A DNA stretch of 11,484 nucleotides from positions 1 through 11,484 of the forward strand of contig RBNI01006310.1 of the NCBI GenBank assembly GCA_003990745.1, read 5' to 3'. This document shows, piece after piece, positions 1 to 8,493 of this stretch. The stretch's first letter is position 1, and each line of letters begins with the position of its first letter. The translations under genes and the position numbers were made by a program. The notes beneath the pieces were generated by a model. The model saw nothing but the letters and a program-made list of their open reading frames with translations, had not been told where the DNA came from and ran no database searches. The stretch is from Jimgerdemannia flammicorona. Its lineage: Eukaryota; Mucoromycota; Endogonomycetes; Endogonales; Endogonaceae.

Positions 1-157
1 TTGCTCCTCCTCTTCCCCCCCCTCCGTCTCTACGTCCCCTTACCGAGGCACTCGGCATGCCAAGACCAGCACCTCGACCCCCTCCCACATGTTGCCAGTC
101 AAAGGCACTGGGGCCCCCCTGCCCAGTACACTCACCAGAATGCTTATTGCTCACCAT
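1..157 (-). CDS. LINE ORF1 protein, N-terminus (partial, copy C)
   Basis: The reading frame opens with ATG at 157-155 and stays open for about 52 codons to the window edge. The start is chosen because copy B has an ATG at the aligned place (1979-1977) and copy A has ATA there (7163-7161). The peptide begins MVSNKHSGE, carries the block GGPSAFDWQHV that is recognisable in all three copies (B and A have TGA at the Trp), and then a Gly/Arg-rich stretch with RGR and RGG motifs. ORF1 proteins of LINEs bind element RNA and accompany ORF2; the Gly/Arg tract suits RNA binding, which is inference. No domain can be named from so short a piece. Whether the whole ORF is intact lies outside the window. 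Confidence 0.6.
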   Translation of the reverse strand, partial: MVSNKHSGECTGQGGPSAFDWQHVGGGRGAGLGMPSASVRGRRDGGGGRGGA

Positions 158-238
158 CTTGATATCACCAATACTTGAAGACATTGTCGAAAGTGTTGTC
201 AGAGTCTTGTGTCACCCGAATGGTACCGGTGAAAGATG
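158..238 (-). promoter_or_regulatory. LINE 5' leader, copy C
   Basis: About 80 bases lie between the element's 5' end and the ORF1 ATG. The same-length leader occurs in copies B (1980-2061) and A (7164-7240), with the outermost part best conserved (plus strand pattern gtgt-a-c-gaatggta...gaaag). LINEs normally carry an internal promoter near the 5' end, so this conserved outer block is the natural candidate; no TATA or initiator motif was verified. Confidence 0.45.
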
Positions 239-244
239 TGTTTT

Positions 245-1979
245 GAGTTGTCTTCAATGCTATCATCACTCTATCTCCCTGCAGTATCCTTGCACAATGC
301 TCATCACCCATCACTCTCAAGTCCACCTCCCCCAATTCTTCTGCTGCTAGGTTGTTCATCATCTGGTACATCCAAAGTAGGTTCCCCACCTCCTTCCCTC
401 CAGGAGTCACTGGCCTCCCACCATCCAGCATAGTGGTGTCAGCCCCAGTACTCACAGCCTCATCTCATACCTCCAGAATGTCCACCAGTTCCTCCTCTCC
501 AACCACCACCACTTGTCCCCCATTTGCCACCTCCAGAATACCGAATTTCACCTGCTGGGCCCCCTACATTGGCACATCCTCCACCACTCTGTTTCGGGAG
601 GCTGGGCCCTGCCTAATAAGAGAAGTAGGGATAGGGGAGTCCTCCCAGGCCTCCTCCCAAACTTCAAAAGTACCATCAGTATACGGGTCATTACCAGTTA
701 CCTTTTTATCCTTCCCTATCATCTTCCCAGCATTCCCACCCCCCTCATCGGCCCAGACACTTGCTTTGGCCCCCTCTGTGCCCTTCATCTTACTTGCTTC
801 CTCCAGTGGTCTGCCTTCCAGCTTAGCCAGCAGATCCTTCTATCTCTTATACCCCTGAGCTCTTTCCCACTTCTTGTCTACTCGAATCCACTTTCCATCC
901 ACTACCTCCAAGTGTGTCAACTCCACAAAGGCCTTCCAAGCCTTCGCTCACTGCTCTACAGCACCACTCAACTCTTCTAGTACTTCCAGTAAATCCTCTT
1001 CTTCCTCCTCACTTCCCTTCACCTTTATCATTTTGCACAAGATTGCTCCCCATACCATCACCAAGAGCCAGTCCCTTACCTTCCCAGTAGCTTCTTTCCC
1101 AGCTAGCTGAATCCTCACATCCACATCACCAGTCTGGAGCAAGGTCTCTTCCCAGATCCAGAAACCAATGTCCACCACCTCTCCATATTCCACCATGACT
1201 TCCTCAACTCTCCTTCTCATCTCCACTGCCATCACTGTGGGCACTCCTTTCACCAGTAGTTGGACCACTCTGGGATCCCATTTCAGACAACACACTATCA
1301 GAACACACACTTCCCCAACTACCAATCTAACCTTCAGCACCTCCTCTAGTGACTCAGCCTCCTCAAAGCCCACCTCCACTCTCTTCAGTCCTTTCAAAAA
1401 CTTCACTGATGTAGCTCCTGCCACCTGCTTAGTAATAAGCCCCAGTACCATTTTCACCATTACCACTAAGCCCTAGAAGCACAGTGTAACCACGAATACT
1501 GAGATCGATTTTTTAAGTAATAGGGCCACCACCAGGCCCATCACGCTATCTGCCAAATCTCCTTGTCTTCTAAGCCTCAACCACTCAGCCACTCCATCAG
1601 CTATTACATCTGGATTTTTTTCCAGATTGGTAGTCCCATCACCATCAGCAGTCACACTCCCCCCAGCTGCTACTCCCCCAGCTCCACTGCTCCCACTTCC
1701 AAGGGCTACTCCCCCATACACTACTGCCTTCTTAGTCTCCTTGCCCTTCCTTAGCCAGCCCTCCAGCTCTGACACCTGCTGTCTCCCCTTCACTGTCTCT
1801 ACAAAGCTTGTCCTCCCAGACCCTTGGCCTCCACCACTACCTCTATCCCTTCCACATCCACCTGCCAGCAGCCCTCTCATGCCCCCCCCCAGGCCTGGGC
1901 CTCTCTCCACCTGCTGTCAGTCAAAAGTGCTTGGGCCACCCTGCCCAATATGCACCTCAGATTGCCTATCGATCACCAT
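245..1979 (-). pseudogene. LINE ORF1 protein, decayed and 3'-truncated (copy B)
   Basis: One reading frame runs from ATG 1979-1977 to the junction with copy C, about 578 codons, broken only by in-frame stops: TGA in the GGPSTFD*QQ block, TAG at 1475-1473, TGA just after GAVEQ (about 945), a TAG near 838 and a TAG near 561, plus a TGA near 465. Each is one C-to-T or G-to-A step from Gln, Arg or Trp. Order of content: Gly/Arg-rich N-terminus (GRDRGSGGG), NLEKNPD at 1608-1627, a block with VLGLITKQVAG and SVKFLKGLK (about 1460-1390), an acidic run GSEEEEED (about 1000), NDPYTDG.FEVWEE (about 690), then MMNNLAAEELGEVDLRVM (about 360-305). No CCHC zinc knuckle was seen, although many fungal LINE ORF1 proteins have one. 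The probable role is RNA binding. Confidence 0.8.
1608..1627 (-). other. conserved 7-bp-stem hairpin with A7 run in ORF1 (copy B)
   Basis: The 20 bases form a perfect inverted repeat, ATCTGGA / TCCAGAT, around a six-base T loop (A loop in the sense RNA). They encode NLEKNPD. The identical 20 bases occur in copy A at 6780-6799, although sequence on both sides has diverged. In the ORF1 frame the A run reads GAA AAA AAT, which has the form A_AAA_AAT of a possible -1 slippery site. Any function is inference. Confidence 0.55.
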
Positions 1980-2061
1980 GTTGTTAGTCTCTTTTCTCTA
2001 AAAACAATGTCTTAAGTACTTTCCAAAGGTTGTGTAACCTGAATGGTATTAGAGAAAGATG
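1980..2061 (-). promoter_or_regulatory. LINE 5' leader, copy B
   Basis: About 82 bases between the 5' end and the ORF1 ATG, aligned with the leaders of C and A. The outer block (2031-2061, containing gtgtaacctgaatggta) is the best conserved part. It is a candidate internal promoter by position only. Confidence 0.42.
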
Positions 2062-2749
2062 GTCTTCCTTGTCCTACCAATCCCACTCCTTACTAATCCT
2101 CACTGCTTACTAACTTCTAGGTCAAAGATCCTGACCAAGTCCTCACTAACACTCTACTCCATTCTTAATATCAAACTCAATAAGTAGAGTGCTCTCCAAA
2201 AGCAGTCTATCCTATCTCCATATAGCTGGTCTCCACAGTATCTCTCCTTTATTGCTATATCAGTATAAGCCTATATAGTGTGCTCCATCTGCTACCCCCC
2301 ACCAGAAGCCTTTATACCTTAGCTGATGGCTTCCACTCAGGTCTACCAGGAATAACAAATTCCCCAAGGACCCTCTTGGGGAGAATCTCATCTCCCACAT
2401 CTTCTGCATCAGTAGCACCTATCTCCCTCCCCTCAGTTCCACAGTCTGCTTCAACTACCAAGCTCTCAGACAGTATAACCTTTTAGGAAAATCCACCAGT
2501 CCTAGCCCCTCTCAAACTACTGGTATTGAAAGAGTATCCCAACTGATCTGGGACCACCTCTCAGCCCAAATCCAATTCTTAGCCAGTTTCATCAGTCTCT
2601 TCACCACTCAAACAGGAAAGTCTAAGTGATAGGTCATATACTACAACTTAGAAAACCAGTAGACATTCAGAATTACTACCTAGCCTACCAGAGAGATGTG
2701 GCAATTTCTCCAGCCTCTAAGAGTCTCCCCCCAGATGATCACCCTCCTC

Positions 2750-3800
2750 TCTCACTATACCTATAATAAGACAGATCCATATACTGAAAGAAATATACCC
2801 AGATACCTCACTGCCTCTCCTGCAGGAACAATTGTTCCAATGACATCCTCTCTCACTAACCCATTGCCCAACATCATTATCTCACACTTATGCCAGTTGA
2901 GTTTTGCAGAGTATGCCTCATACTATTCTACTATCTTCTTAAGAGCCTCAATATCTGCCACTAATCCAAGTCCAACTACCATATCATCTGCAAAGGCCCC
3001 CACCTTCTACACCACACCATAAATAGAGAGCCCTATCACCTTCTGCTGAATCCTATCTATCAAAAGTTCTAGGGAAAGAGCATATAGAATAGAAGACAGT
3101 GGATCTCTCTGAGGAACTTCTCTCCCCAAGAGAAATGCCAGACCTCAGTGACTATTATACATTAGTACTGCCCTACTACCCTCCAACAAATTCAATATAG
3201 AAGCTTGAAATAGTGGGGGAACTCTTATTCTGTCCAGTACCTTGCCCAACCACACCTGCTGAACACAGTCATAGGCCTTTTTCTGGTCCAAAAAGACCAG
3301 TCTCCCATCCAATCCACTAGTCCATACCCCTTCAATAATGTCATAGACTCAGGCCATCTCATCTCTGATAAGTCTATCTCTAACAAAACCTCACTGCTTC
3401 TCACCTAATATCTGTTAGGCAACCTTCTGTAATCTTGCTACAATCACCTTAGTAACCATCTTCCTGTCTATATCCAGAAGCATGATTGGTCTCCAGTTCT
3501 TCCAATCCTCCCTCCTCTCTTTGTCCTTATACAACAGAGCTACTAGCCCTAGGTTCTGCTCTCTCATCTACTGGCTATTTAGCAGAACAATGTCACAGAG
3601 AGCTGCTATCTCTCCTAACACTTCCGGGACTCTCACTATCTTCTTCCAAAAGTCCCAAGGTAGTCCATCCACTCCTGGTACTATTCCAAGCTTAGTTATC
3701 ACAAGAACTCTCTGGATCTCCTCCTCTTGGACTGATAGGATCAGATCCCCCAGGCCCTCCACTTACAGTAGCTCCCAATTCTCCAGAGTGTCTCCAATTG
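2750..3800 (-). other. reverse-transcriptase domain of copy A ORF2
   Basis: The full set of non-LTR RT blocks can be read in one frame: PGVDGLPWDFW (about 3678-3646), NWRPIMLL (about 3500-3475), GFVRDRLIRDEMA (about 3400-3360), GRLVFLDQKKAYDCV (about 3309-3262, palm motif A with the first catalytic Asp), VPQRDPLSS (about 3120-3095, family PQGDPLSP), AFADDMVV (FADD at 2994-2983, catalytic Asp pair retained), WHKCEIMMLG (about 2902-2870) and VRYLGIFLS. The catalytic Asp residues survive, but at least five in-frame stops fall within the domain, so the protein cannot be made. FADD and PQGDPLSP are standard non-LTR RT motifs. Confidence 0.94.
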
Positions 3801-4389
3801 CCTCTGTATTGGCACCCCCTTCCTTCTCACTCCACAGACCCCTCTACTACTTCTTCAACAATCCCAAGATCTGTTATATATTATAAAACATTTCTCTCTC
3901 TGCATCAAGGACTCCATTCCATCAATGTCACACCCTTCTAGTCTAAAGGAGCCTTAACAAATATCTAGTGGGCCTCTCCCCCTTCTCAAGCCCCTACTAC
4001 CTCAACCTAACTGCTATTCCTTTTATCTACATCTTCTTCTCCTCTCAATACCTATTATAACTCCACTACTTCCAGCTTAGCCTGCACTAACCTCCAATCA
4101 TCTACCTCTTCAGAATTTATCAAATCAGCCCATTCTATCTGCAATCTAACCAATCTATTAGAAGTACACTTCACTCTCTTTCTTCTCTATCTCTCAGCAT
4201 CCCTACCAGCTCCTCCCCAGTAAACTCTTATATTCTCTTTCAACTTCATCTACTAGACATCTACTGACAAACCCTCATATATCCAGCTAGTAATATTTTT
4301 CTAAATATCCTCTGTCTAAGAGTCTCACAATATCTTCTCAGCTAGTAGAAAGGAGTTAAGGTGCCAATGTTTGGATCCATCTCTACTTC

Positions 4390-5100
4390 CCCCAAACTGC
4401 CTCTACTCTAACAATCCCCAGTGATCCAACCATGGGTACTACTCCACCTCCAGAGTCCTCTAAAAATCTATGCCCCAGAATTCAGCTATTAGTATCTAGT
4501 CAATTCTTATATTTAGTCAATTCATTCAGTATGTATAAATCCTCTTTTCTCCCTACTGCATTCTGCCTATATTCTCCAAGGAGCTAAGATTCTCTACCTC
4601 CTCCCATACATCCAGACTGCCACTCCTTCCACCAGCACTCCTTTCTCTATCAGTTCTATCTAACTGAAGATCTTGCACCATATTGAAGTCACTCCTCAGA
4701 ACATCCACCCCATCCTTCAAGAATGTACCTTCCTTTAAAAGACCCTTAATCTATACAATCCACTTACCTCTAGCCATAGGGCAGTAGTAAGAGCCAACTC
4801 TCACTGGCTCTCACCCTGGTCAATGCCATTCTCCCCATACCAACAGTCTCCCCAACTCCTAATTTCACTCAAATCTCCTTTACTACTCTGTACCAAAACT
4901 GCCACTTTGTCTATCTAAGCTATAGCTCCTCCCCATTCTTTAGTCCACTCTACTTGATCTATATCATCCTCACAATACACATCCTGCAGTAGAAAGAGAT
5001 CAGCCTCCAATCCCTTAAGCCAAGTGAAAATGTTCTCACACTGCCCAGAGCCCTGTAACCTATTCACATTTAGAGAAAAAATATTAGTTATACTGTTCAT
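4390..5100 (-). other. AP-endonuclease (EEP-fold) domain of copy A ORF2
   Basis: Visible in order: NVNRLQG (about 5070-5050), FTWLKGLEADLFLLQDVYC (about 5025-4972, the usual 'LQE' site reading LQD here), GSYYCPMARGKWIV (about 4797-4756), SDFNMV at 4693-4676 (family GDFN, with Gly changed to Ser by one G-to-A step), and LDHWGL with DHW at 4426-4418 (family SDH). These are the conserved blocks of LINE APE endonucleases. The frame changes near 4810, and several stops make it non-functional. Confidence 0.88.
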
Positions 5101-5132
5101 TGGGAATAATGTTTTAGAAGTACTACTTATTC

Positions 5133-7163
5133 TCTACAAATCTACATTCATTCCCTCTCTTGATATATCCAAGTTATGTTTAGCAGCCACTTCCACCTCT
5201 ACAGCCATCTTCACCTCCAATCTAATCAGAAGTTTAGCTATCTCCCCATTCTCCTTCTCCTTGAACTCCTCCTAATACTCTAGACAGGCCTCCTGCTAGA
5301 GCCACAATCTATGATGCTCTGCCCAATAGTGTGCAGCCCACTCACTAGCAACAATCACCAGCTTAGCCTCTCTCTCTCTATCAACCTCATACCCCTCTTT
5401 CTTCAGGAAAATTACAAGTACCTCTGCCTTCAGTGTCTCCACTATCCCATCTTTATACAGAATTCTTACCCAATGCTTCTCACTCATCACCCTCAGGTCT
5501 ACTTCTTCCAACTCTTCAGCCACAAAGTTATTCATCATCCAGCTCATCTACAGTAGGTTTTCTACCTCTTTCTCTCCTGGAGACACTGGTCTTTCTGTAC
5601 TCAGCATTATGGCATCTGCTCTTTACTCACAGTCTCATCCTATTTCTCCTCTATCACATCCACCTGCTCATCCTCACCAACTGCCACCACCTGACCCCCT
5701 TTCACTATGTCTGGAACTCCAAAATATACTTACTGAGTACCATATATCAGTACATCCTCTACCACCTGACTCCTCACAGCAGAACCTTACCTGACAAGAG
5801 AGAGAGTGCTATCTAAGTCCTATTCCCAGACTTCAAATATACTATCCACATATGGGTCATTATGTAGTGGCTTCCTGGCCCCATCCTGATCCTTCTCAAT
5901 ATTCCCTCTCCTCTTACTGGCCCAGATACTTGCTTCAGTACCCTCAGACTCCTTAACACTATCTGCATTCTTCTTCATCCTTTCTTCCAGGCTTACTAAC
6001 CACTCTCTCTACCTCTTGCACCCCTGAGCCCTCTCTTACTGCCTCTTGTTAGTATGGAGATATTTTTTATCTACAATCTTCAAATATATTGACTCTATAT
6101 ATATCTTTCAGACCTTCACTCTCTGCTCAACTGCTCCACTCATCTCTTCCAGAGCCTCCAACAAATCCTTCTCCTCCTTCTCACTCCCCTTCACCCTCAA
6201 CATCTTACAGATGAAGGCCCCCTACATCAGTACCAAAGATCAGTCACTCATCTTCCCAGTGGCCTCTCTCTAAGCCAGTCTAATCCAAATATCAATGTCC
6301 TCTATCCTGAAGGTAGTCCTCTCTTATATCTGAAATCTGATATCAATCACATTACTATACTCTGCTATCACCTCCCCAACCTTCCTCCTAGTCTCAGTAT
6401 TTGTTATGGTAGGTACTCTTTTTACTAGTAGCTGAACCACTCTGGGGTCCTATCTCAGATAGTGTACTATAGGGACCACTACTTCCCTTATAGCCACTCC
6501 TATCTTCAATGCTTCTTTCAGTAGGCCTATCTTCTCAAAGTCCACCTCAACCCCCTTCAGACTCTTCAGGAACTTCACTGAGGCAGTTCCAGCCACCTGC
6601 TTAGAGATAAGTCCCAGAACTATCCTCACCATCACCACCAAGCTCTAAAAGTACAAGGTTATAGCAAACTCTGAGATCAACTTTTTGAGCAATAGTGCCA
6701 CTATCAGCTTCATCACACCATTAGCTAAGTCTCTCTTCCTCTTTGGTCCTGATAGTCCAGCTCTGTTATCAGTAGTTATATCTGGATTTTTTTCCAGATT
6801 CTCAATTATACCATCATCAGCAGTCTCCCCTCTACTCTCAGTATCTGCTTCATCAGCCTTTCTCTCTACTAGCTGAGAAGCTGTACCTTCTACTTCCTCT
6901 TCTCTCTGCTTTCTCTTTCTCTCTGCCTGCCTGCTATGAGCTCTAATAGGCCATCTTCCAGTCTTCAGTATATCAGTAAAGCTCCTCTCTCTCTGCCCTT
7001 CTACCTCTCCTCCAGTGCTGCTACTACTACCTGAACTGCTCTGCCCACTTGGACCACTGAAAGACCCTATTCCTAGTCTATACTCTCACTCAATATATTG
7101 TCAGTCAAAGGCTCCAGGTCCATCCAATCTAGTATACATGTCAGCTTGCTTGTTAGTTGCTAT
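5133..7163 (-). pseudogene. LINE ORF1 protein, heavily decayed (copy A)
   Basis: ORF1 is aligned block by block with copy B. The start codon is ATA at 7163-7161 where C and B have ATG. Blocks follow in order: DGPGAFD* (about 7110), NLEKNPD (6799-6780), VALLLKKLISEF (about 6700-6665), VLGLISKQVAG and SVKFLKSLKGVEV (about 6625-6540), ATGKMSD (about 6265), VKGSEKEKDLLEALEEMSGAVEQ (about 6200-6130), NDPYVDS.FEVWE (about 5860-5830), then MMNNFVAEELEEVDLRVM (about 5540-5490). A C-terminal part absent from B reads to a TAG near 5135, shortly before ORF2. Frame changes and many stops show it is dead. The full ORF1 would be about 670 codons. Function as for copy B. Confidence 0.8.
6780..6799 (-). other. 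conserved hairpin with A7 run in ORF1 (copy A)
   Basis: Identical over 20 bases to 1608-1627 of copy B: seven-base perfect arms around a T6 loop. It encodes NLEKNPD. It stayed unchanged in a copy that has lost nearly all CpG and gained many stops, although it contains no CpG itself and so would be less exposed to that kind of mutation. Confidence 0.55.
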
Positions 7164-7240
7164 AATCTTAGTATCTTTCTCTAATAAATAGTTCAAAAGT
7201 ATATTTTGAAATTTGTGTTATATGAATAGTAAAGAGAGAA
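7164..7240 (-). promoter_or_regulatory. LINE 5' leader, copy A (decayed)
   Basis: This stretch corresponds to the leaders of B and C (shared pattern gtgtta-atgaatagta, 7216-7230). Similarity to them stops at about 7240, which places the original 5' end of the element. A T12 run (7249-7260) follows on the plus strand, in the flanking DNA. Confidence 0.4.
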
Positions 7241-8493
7241 CCAGTCTCTTTTTTTTTTTTCAGTAGAGTAGACTGTTTTCTTAGAGATAATCTTAGTTGG
7301 ATATAGGTCTAGATTACTGTAGTTTTTGTAATTACTTCTCTTAAAGTCTTTTATAGAGTGGGCTTCAGTCTTCTTATACTGGATTATATTATTTTGATTT
7401 AATAGTTCTGAGTTTCTTTTGTTACTTCTTCTATTATTATATTCTGTAGTATAGTATCTAAACTATCTATAGTAGAAGTATTGAACTTAGACTCTATCTC
7501 AGAGTAGATATATTGATACCTCACTTTACTGATCTTAAACAATTTTCTAAAGATATTACTCAACTTCTATAAATAACTGTATCTGAATATACTAACTCTA
7601 TAAAGGTGTTTTTGACTTATACATGAGAATTCTTTACTAATAGAGTTTTAAAATATATTATATCCTATCTTAAGTAGTATTATTATACTTTATTATCTAT
7701 TCAAATGAATGACATACTTGAGAAAATACATTGAGCTCTAAAAGAATTTAACAAAGCAAAGGAGATCTTTATAGAGACATTTCCAAGCAAGCTTCAGATA
7801 TATAAACTATATATAATATAATACTGAAAAGAATATATCAAGAAGTATAGTACTCAGAATATCAGCATATTGCTGACATTAAGATTCAAATAGACAATCT
7901 AATAATTATGCTAAAGTAGTTTAGTAGACTACTTATATTGAATAGTAAATAGTATTAAATAGTAAATTTGAGTTTTTTAAAATATTAGAGCAGAAGAAAA
8001 CTACAATCAATACTTCTGTATAGTAATCTTCTTCAACTCTTAGATCTAGATTATTTGATATATTTGATATTATAGATATTAATAAATCTTTATCAAGATA
8101 CTTATTTTTTTTTTAATAATTTGGAATGAGATGAAGGATATATAAAAGTACATATATATCATTTTAGCCAAGCAAACTTATCTACTCTAGATAATTTATT
8201 ATTTTACACTATTTTTATAATAGTATATCTGATTTGGATAGATATTACTTCATAGGGATATTATAGGAAAATAGTCAGATTTTCATAAATAAAAGTCAGA
8301 TATATTCAGATCAGATATATCTAGATTGATTATATATATCTAGGGTATATATATTCAGATCAGATTGCAGAATACTACTTATAATATATTATATAATTTT
8401 ATCAAATAGATTACTATTTTTCAAAGTTTAACTATATAGCATTCTAATCATTATTATAAATATTAGTCAAAATTTATCAAAAACATTATCTGA
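7241..8493. other. AT-rich, CpG-free stretch with no recognisable gene
   Basis: About 1.25 kb of strongly AT-rich DNA without any CpG that I could find. It contains T runs (7249-7260 and 8105-8114), many TATA-type steps, and a 16-bp direct repeat 'atatattcagatcaga' at 8300-8315 and 8349-8364. Short plus-strand open pieces such as FNKAKEIFIETFPSKLQIY (about 7748-7804) look like the debris of a coding sequence, possibly the upstream part of the transposase remnant that follows, but no family is identifiable. It is best read as older, fully decayed transposon DNA. Confidence 0.5.
8300..8364. repeat. 16-bp direct repeat in AT-rich DNA
   Basis: 'atatattcagatcaga' occurs at 8300-8315 and again at 8349-8364, 49 bases apart. 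Related 'cagat/agatat' words fill the gap. This is probably low-complexity decay and not a functional array. Confidence 0.5.

Larger units (their letters stand above)
1..238 (-). mobile_element. LINE copy C, 5' end (youngest, cut by window edge)
   Basis: This is the 5' end of a non-LTR retrotransposon read on the minus strand. It is identified by alignment with the 5' ends of copies B (about 1909-2061) and A (about 7096-7240): all three share the block around 'ccagtcaaagg', similar leaders, and an end close to 'gaaagatg' (231-238 here, 2054-2061 in B). The element continues past the left edge. It is the least decayed copy: 8 CpG in 238 bp, G+C-rich, and no stop in the ORF1 start. Its 5' end abuts ORF1 sequence of copy B, so it most likely inserted into B. 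Boundaries are approximate (a few bases). Confidence 0.82.
245..2061 (-). mobile_element. LINE copy B, 5' leader plus ORF1, interrupted by copy C
   Basis: Second minus-strand copy. Its 5' end (2054-2061) matches those of C and A, and its ORF1 aligns with that of A over almost the whole length. Similarity to A ends near 246-255, where the 5' end of C begins; ORF2 is absent and would lie to the left if C simply inserted into B. Decay is intermediate: 10 CpG in about 1.8 kb and five in-frame stops, but no frame change. The plus strand is strongly pyrimidine-rich, so the element transcript is purine-rich. B itself sits inside ORF2 of copy A. The left boundary is uncertain by about 10 bases. Confidence 0.85.
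2062..5100 (-). pseudogene. LINE ORF2: AP endonuclease plus reverse transcriptase (copy A, dead)
   Basis: ORF2 nicks target DNA and copies the element RNA at the nick (target-primed reverse transcription). Reading starts at ATG 5100-5098 (MNSITNIFSLNVNRLQG). The AP endonuclease covers about 5100-4390. The reverse transcriptase covers about 3800-2750. After it comes a typical LINE post-RT segment with ISWDTL (about 2531-2548) and GLGLVDF (about 2488-2508), running in frame to the junction with copy B. The frame changes twice (near 4810 and near 3825) and is otherwise kept over about 1,010 codons. The many stops are those expected from Gln, Arg or Trp codons by C-to-T or G-to-A change. A C-terminal RNase H or zinc-finger region, if the family has one, would lie beyond the interruption. 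Confidence 0.92.
2062..7240 (-). mobile_element. LINE copy A, near full-length, oldest, interrupted by copy B
   Basis: This is the most complete copy: leader (7164-7240), ORF1 (about 7163-5133) and ORF2 (5100 to 2062), all minus strand. It is identified by AP-endonuclease and reverse-transcriptase motifs in ORF2 and by ORF1 similarity to copy B. It has lost its 3' end to the right of B; the remainder should lie left of the window if B inserted into A. CpG is essentially gone (one found, at 3625-3626), and TAG, TAA and TGA stops are frequent. The family is fungal and Tad1-like by general organisation (ORF1, then APE-RT ORF2); the clade cannot be fixed without a tree. No poly(A) tail or target-site duplication is visible. 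Confidence 0.9.

Noticed and set aside
352..858. 168-codon plus-strand open frame, and other plus-strand frames through 57-1910
   Set aside because: They are Ser/Pro/Leu-rich shadows of the LINE ORF1 on the minus strand; the minus-strand frame aligns between copies and these do not.
3482..3886. 134-codon plus-strand open frame
   Set aside because: It lies opposite the reverse-transcriptase domain, whose motifs are read on the minus strand.
1..7240. Telomeric LINE array growing by end addition
   Set aside because: End-addition would join the 3' end of a newer copy to the 5' part of an older one; here complete 5' ends abut interior coding sequence, and no telomeric repeats are present.
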